Assembly: GCA_013115125.1 (NCBI GenBank)
Contig: JABANN010000009.1
Coordinates: forward strand, 106,353-170,352
Direction of reading: 5' to 3'
Length of the DNA stretch: 64,000 nucleotides
DNA from: Perkinsus olseni
Lineage: Eukaryota > Perkinsozoa > Perkinsida
The position numbers were made by a program, and so were the translations under genes. The notes beneath the pieces are model-generated. The model did not search any database, was not told the DNA's origin, and worked only from the letters and a program-made list of their open reading frames with translations. Positions 59,487 to 64,000 of this stretch are shown here, one piece after another (positions within the stretch are counted from its first letter, which is position 1; each line of letters starts with the position of its first letter).

Positions 59487-62113
59487 ATGCTAGTCTCGCG
59501 GCTGCTGTTGTTGTTACCTCAAGCCTTCTGGGCGGCAGTGGATGATGGTGATTTCCTGCCTGACTACGACTGCAGAGGCTGGCCCAACGGACGTCAACCG
59601 TCATCAGTTCTAGGTGACGCAGCGAGCGGGCTGTGATCGTCACTCAACCAGAAAACAGCACGTTGATGGGCGACTTTCCGACGTGTTGTCAAGAACCGCT
59701 GGAAAAGCGGCCTCTACTATTTAGTCGCGTCAAAACGAGTTCTGATGGGTTAGGCTTCACCATTCTGATTTTAGTCGGGACCATGGACCGAGAGACAAGA
59801 TTACTAATGAGGCACTAGGGCACGTCTTTGAGCGAAAATTTTTTGGGAGAACTTCGGTCAGGTATCGATTGGGACTCATGGCGACAGGGAATCCACCGAA
59901 TGGAAGAAGACTGGCTCGACGGAAGTCTCGAGGTGTGGCTGCCATGATGCTTCCGCTATCCCCCATATTTCATCCTATGGGGATTATCTTATTACAAGTT
60001 GCAGGTTCTGAGCACCATCTTCGCCTCTGAAGACACTTTCAATCTTGCCAGTGCTGAGTGCCCTCTGGGTACACTAACGGCTGTGCTCATAGAGATGGGC
60101 GTGTGCTTCCAACGAGATTTCATAGACCAACAGAGGCGTGATGCTCATCGAGCTCACCTCGTGCAGGGCTGTTACAAGTGATTAGACTACCTCAAGCGCC
60201 CTACATTCCACCGCCGTCTGCTCCATACCGCTATCCTTCGATCGTTGTACGGTGACAGGCTCACAATTGATCACTATTGACCTGAGATATTCGCTCATCG
60301 GCAGCAGCCTGGCTCAAGTTCTCTCTTGACCAGGTGGTCCGATGGTGCTTCTCAGGGATAATTGGAACCGCTTCCTATCCTTGGTCTCCCAGTTCCGCGG
60401 CTCTCATGCTTCGCTCCGAGTTTTCCTGGGTATAGTACCACTCCAGCAGCGTAGCCTTCTGGTCGCAGTCTTCACCAGGTACTTATTGGCCCATTTTCCC
60501 TCTCCTGAACTTCAAATCTTACACCGACCCCATCAACTCCTTCGTGGGCGACGTGGACCTCGACTGTGAAGATCCTGCCAGCAACTACACAATAGACTGG
60601 TCGCATGCCTCCGAGCTCGGACACTTGGAGAAGCCCCCTCGTCAGGCCGGAGCTTCGCCGACGGTTTGAAATAGAAGAGAAAGACTGGCTCTTCGTATCG
60701 AGAGAATTGACGCATAGCCAAGTATAGCTCTCCTCAGCTGCACCGCTCCTCGAGTTCTATTGCTTGCAAGGCTCTGACTGCGACAGACTCGGACAAACTC
60801 TTCCCGGAGTGTCCAATGGGCTACACCGCTGTCAGCGCCGCGAAGATTCTCGTGTGTGCAGGTATCCTTAAAGTTCGGAACTCATCGCTATTCCGAGCCG
60901 GATTCTTCAGGTGTCGAGCCTGTTTGCTTCGACAAGCATGCCGAAAGGATCGAACGACTCTTATTCACCCATCCGCCCCACGTTATCTCAGCAAGTGCGC
61001 TCGACCGTTCCCTTCTCTTCATGCAAGGATCCTTGTCGAGGTTCGTGGAGGCTGCCGAGCATGCTACACCACGTCCGATGGGCTACAGCAAGACATCCCT
61101 TTCAGCTCGATTTCTCGAGAACAATGCTCGTAAATGGGCCGCTTTTCTTCACACTAGAAAGCCTATCGGATGACACGTCAATCAGTGAAAAAGACGTCCT
61201 TGCGGCTCTCTGGCGCATTCGCTCTAGCTCCTCACGGATCGTCGTGGTCACTATGGTCTACGGCATCCGATTCAACCAATACATAGACAGATTCATCCGC
61301 CGCGCTAAGGCAGTCGGTGTTGAGCACTTGCTCGTTTTCGCTCTAGACGAGGAGGCCTACGTATTGTGTCGTGCCGCCGGTACCTCTTTGTGCATCAGAG
61401 GGACGCCGAGTATCATCAACAAGTTCACGTTGCCGCTCGTTCTGCTGCGTGCCGGGTTGGATGTTTTATGGGTGGACTTTGATGTTTTCCTATTCCGAAA
61501 CCCCCTGCCACACTTGTCGAAGTACTCCGATCACTTCGATCTCCTGATTTCGGATTCGTTCTCCACTCGTTGCATCTGTAATGGTGTTGTTTTCTTCCGT
61601 TCAATGCCCGCAGTACAGGAGTGGTTACTGGCGTTAGTACAGTGGATGTATGAGCATCCCTACGAACATGACCAGAAGGCCGTGTCTGCTTTCCTTCACG
61701 CCGGCGAGATGGTGGCCTCTGAAGACAGCCTCCCCGTGGGGCGCGACTTCCATCAAGTGCCCATCCCTCGGTGGGGCTATCTTGATGGAGCAACACAATT
61801 CGTCACCGCCAAGCATGTTGAAGATACAGGATGGACTGGCGATCCCGACGATATCGTCTTCCTTCACTTCCTTCATGGTGACTCCGATGCTGCGTCTGGC
61901 GTCAGTCCAGCGGAGTCTCGAGGCGATGAGATCGTGTACCGTGATCTAATGTCTATTTTTTATGGTGCTGCAGATGAAACGCTCTACGATACCCCTGGCC
62001 TCCCACATACTGTCAATAATACTATACGAGATGCCTTATATGAGAGTTTCTGGGAAAGTCGGCCTCGGTGGCGGCCCGTTTGCACTGGTGCTGTCCCTCA
62101 TGAAGAGCTCTGA
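59487..62113 (+). CDS. Secretory-pathway nucleotide-sugar transferase (GT77-like)
   Basis: A glycosyltransferase of the nucleotide-diphospho-sugar transferase type (PF03407-like), probably in the Golgi. The ATG at 59487 starts a hydrophobic signal or anchor (MLVSRLLLLLPQAFWAAV). Several exons follow: FLPDYDCRGWPNGRQP, LMGDFPTCCQEPLEKRP, ELRSGIDWDSWRQGIHRMEE, FASEDTFNLASAECPLGTLT, SYTDPINSFVGDVDLDCEDP, KLFPECPMGYTAVSAAK, VEPVCFDKHAERIERLL. The catalytic domain lies in the last exon (about 61179-62113): VVTMVYGIRFNQYIDRFI, TLPLVLLRAGLDVLWVDFDV with its DxD, FRNPLPHL, CNGVVFFRSMPAVQEWL and HDQKAVSAFL. Early joints are not all resolved; the intron before the last exon would be as short as 28 bp or start earlier. 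Sugar and acceptor are unknown. Confidence 0.75.
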
Positions 62114-62235
62114 TACGGAGAATTGCTATTGCGTTCGGAGTCTTCTAGGATTGAGAGCCTTATCATCGTCTCTGTGTGAAGCTCAGATGCCTGCGAATGT
62201 GGTTTACTGCTTGCTCATTCGCTATAGGTTACCTA

Positions 62236-62278
62236 TGATACTCGAACTTCGAGTCTCGAATTCGATCACCTGTCTAGG
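62236..62278. repeat. Small hairpin cluster downstream of the transferase
   Basis: ctcgaa/ttcgag around one base and cacct/aggtg with a 4-base loop lie within 45 bp. Confidence 0.6.
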
Positions 62279-62339
62279 TGGAGAACTCTAGTCTAACGAT
62301 CCGTCTCCACCGACATCAACGCGAAGCCACTTTCATGCG

Positions 62340-63140
62340 GCTTGGTCGAGTGGCTCTATGCCGGAAAGACGGTGAATAGTTCTACCTCATCACTCGTTGA
62401 GGCAAAGAGACCTTTTCCTCTTCTACAAACACTTTTTGTTTCGTCCAGACAGGTATGGAACAGCCTCGATAGCGAGGTACAGTATTCAATCATTGAATTT
62501 CAATGCCTCATGAGGTTTCGCTACTATGAACACAGGGTCGCCATGGTACAACGGCACCAACAGCATATGGGAGCACGAGAGAACTTTTGGTCGCCTTCTT
62601 TGTCTAGGACACCATCAAACCAATGATATGAGCGCAGTGGGGCTCCACTGCCCGTTCCAGTCGACCCTTACGAGTCCTACTTCGATTGTCGAACTAGCCG
62701 TCTTCCCAAGATCTCTAGCCTGTATCACTAGAACCCATCCACCGCCAGCACTCGGACGAATTCGGAGTAACTCTGGAGATAATTCGTCGTAGCCTAGTAG
62801 GTCCTCAAGGATCAGGATTACTGGGTCATGAGTCTCATTTGAGCAGTCGAGCTCCAGGCAGCCATCGCGAGCAACCATGCCGTCCTTAAAGAAGTCAACT
62901 CCGTATCCTTCCGAGTGAAGGCTCAACTCAACTGAGCAATTTCCAGAGTGAGGGTTACTCATGGCCCTTACTGTGATTTCTTTGAGTTGACCAACTACTG
63001 TATCGGTTGCCTCGTATAAAACTGACGGGAATGGTTGTGCTCATGCTCAATTGGGCATGGTTGTGCTCATGCTGGTCAATCATTTCCTGTGCACAATATT
63101 CGCATTCCTCATCAATGTCCCACTCGTTTGCGGCCTTCAA
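62340..63140 (-). CDS. Uncharacterised protein, pair member 1
   Basis: Not recognised. An N-terminal segment (EWDIDEECEYCAQEMIDQHE and a His-rich stretch, about 63125-63000) leads through a short intron to QLKEITVRAMSNPHSG, LHSEGYGVDFFKDGMVARDG, LELDCSNETHDPVILILEDL, LGYDELSPELLRIRPSAG and WVLVIQARDLGKTASSTIEV. This frame stops at 62615, but a further conserved block downstream (about 62565-62480, similar to the one at 63540-63420) suggests a last exon. The repeated LELDC...HDP.IL pattern is shared with the neighbouring copy. The start is unknown. No membrane segment is seen. Confidence 0.5.
63025..63085. repeat. Short tandem duplication
   Basis: The block atggttgtgctcatgct occurs twice about 27 bp apart, in the first coding segment of the pair member 1 gene. 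Confidence 0.7.
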
Positions 63141-63352
63141 TCACTCAACCTCGAACAATAGCTCAACAGAATTCCGATGCAGAATACCATAACACTAAAC
63201 GACGAGACTCGGAGTAAGCTGGAAAGACACCTAACGTACACCGCCCTTCTCTCGAGTCAGTGCCGCTATGACGGCTTAGGTTTATCCCACTTCGGATTCC
63301 AAACCCGTTCTGTATCGACCTCGTCCAGACGACGTGAGGGAATATCTGCCAC

Positions 63353-63970
63353 TTAAGACGGATGAACTGTACGAACCGTCGATACGCGCGTCCATTCCGG
63401 GAATAACTCGTCTGGGCGAGTTAAAAACCAGCCGTAAGTGCCCATCGTGAGATACAATACTCGAATCTCAGCGAGTATGGCCAGGTTGTCTACTATCAAC
63501 GCAGCACCACCATTGTACAACGACATCAACGACAGCATCAATTGCCCCGTTATCTAAGAAGATTATACGTCAATGAAAAACTTTGGTCCTCTATATTCAG
63601 GGTACCAGCAACCTAATGACTTAGGCGAGATGGAGCTCTACTGCCCTTTCTGATCGACCCTTCGGAGGCTCTACTCAGTCGAACCTTGACAGTCGAACTA
63701 GCCGTCCTCCCAGGATCTCTAGCCTGTATCGTTAGGGACCATCCGTCGCCACCTCTAGGACAAACTCGAAATAACTCTGGATATAGTTTATCGTAGCCTA
63801 GTAGGTCCTTGAGCATGAGGATTTCTGGGTCATGACTCCCATCTGAGCAGTCGAGCTCCAGGCAACCATCGCGACCAACCGTCCCGTCCATGAAGAAGTC
63901 AACTTTGTACCCTGTCGACTGAAGGATTAAGCCAAACCCAGTATTAAGTTAACACAGACCCAGGTTGAGT
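63353..63970 (-). CDS. Uncharacterised protein, pair member 2 (partial, runs off the window)
   Basis: Paralogue of the gene at 62340-63140. The conserved core reads LQSTGYKVDFFMDGTVGRDG, LELDCSDGSHDPEILMLKDL, LGYDKLYPELFRVCPRGG and WSLTIQARDPGRTASSTVKV. A downstream block, SLMSLYNGGAALIVDNLAIL (about 63540-63420), corresponds to the last block of the other copy. Its 5' end lies beyond the window. Function unknown. Confidence 0.5.
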
Positions 63971-64000
63971 CAGATTAACGTAATTAATGAGTTCTAAATT

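Overview
This window is nuclear DNA of a eukaryote. Genes sit on both strands and are cut by very short GT-AG introns, repeatedly 43-57 bp. Exon phases close exactly in most genes I could rebuild. Mitochondrial-targeted proteins, multi-gene secreted families and an S10 peptidase point to a protist. My best guess is a Perkinsus-like alveolate (moderate confidence, by inference from intron style and gene families, not from a marker gene). I saw no virus-like or LTR element and no CRISPR array.

Layout. 0.9-1.3 kb: small unknown gene (+). 2.2-4.6 kb: PP2C phosphatase (-) with an N-terminal C2H2 zinc finger and helical linker. 5.7-16.4 kb: mixed array (+) of two secreted families, A (three copies, one broken) and B (three copies, two doubtful). 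16.8-19.7 kb: ATP11/ATPAF1, the F1-ATPase assembly factor (-), with a 1.9 kb first intron. 20.5 kb: 65-residue protein (+). 23.3-25.9 kb: two tandem UbiA prenyltransferases (+). 26.8-27.4 kb: Prx5-type peroxiredoxin (-). 28.0-38.4 kb: a duplicated block (-) of a serine carboxypeptidase followed by an LRAT/NC-domain gene. One block is intact; in the other the carboxypeptidase is a decayed pseudogene carrying hAT-transposase-like sequence. 38.5-46.3 kb: organellar IF-2 GTPase (-), about 20 exons, long linker, no C-terminal C2 domain. 47.7-53.1 kb: several (-) genes, including a BPL_N-domain gene and an unknown gene whose last intron appears to hold tRNA-Ser(GCT). 54.3-62.1 kb: (+) genes: unknown, DNMT2/TRDMT1, TYW3, and a secretory-pathway nucleotide-sugar transferase. 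62.3-64 kb: two related unknown genes (-), the last cut by the window edge.

Themes. Several proteins serve organelle energy or translation (ATP11, IF-2). DNMT2 and TYW3 are adjacent tRNA-modification genes. Tandem duplication is frequent (families A and B, UbiA, carboxypeptidase/LRAT, final pair), with signs of gene conversion. The most unusual large-scale signal is many short, perfect, tiny-loop hairpins of unrelated sequence in introns and intergenic DNA, often as abutting or overlapping pairs, and none found in the exons I resolved.
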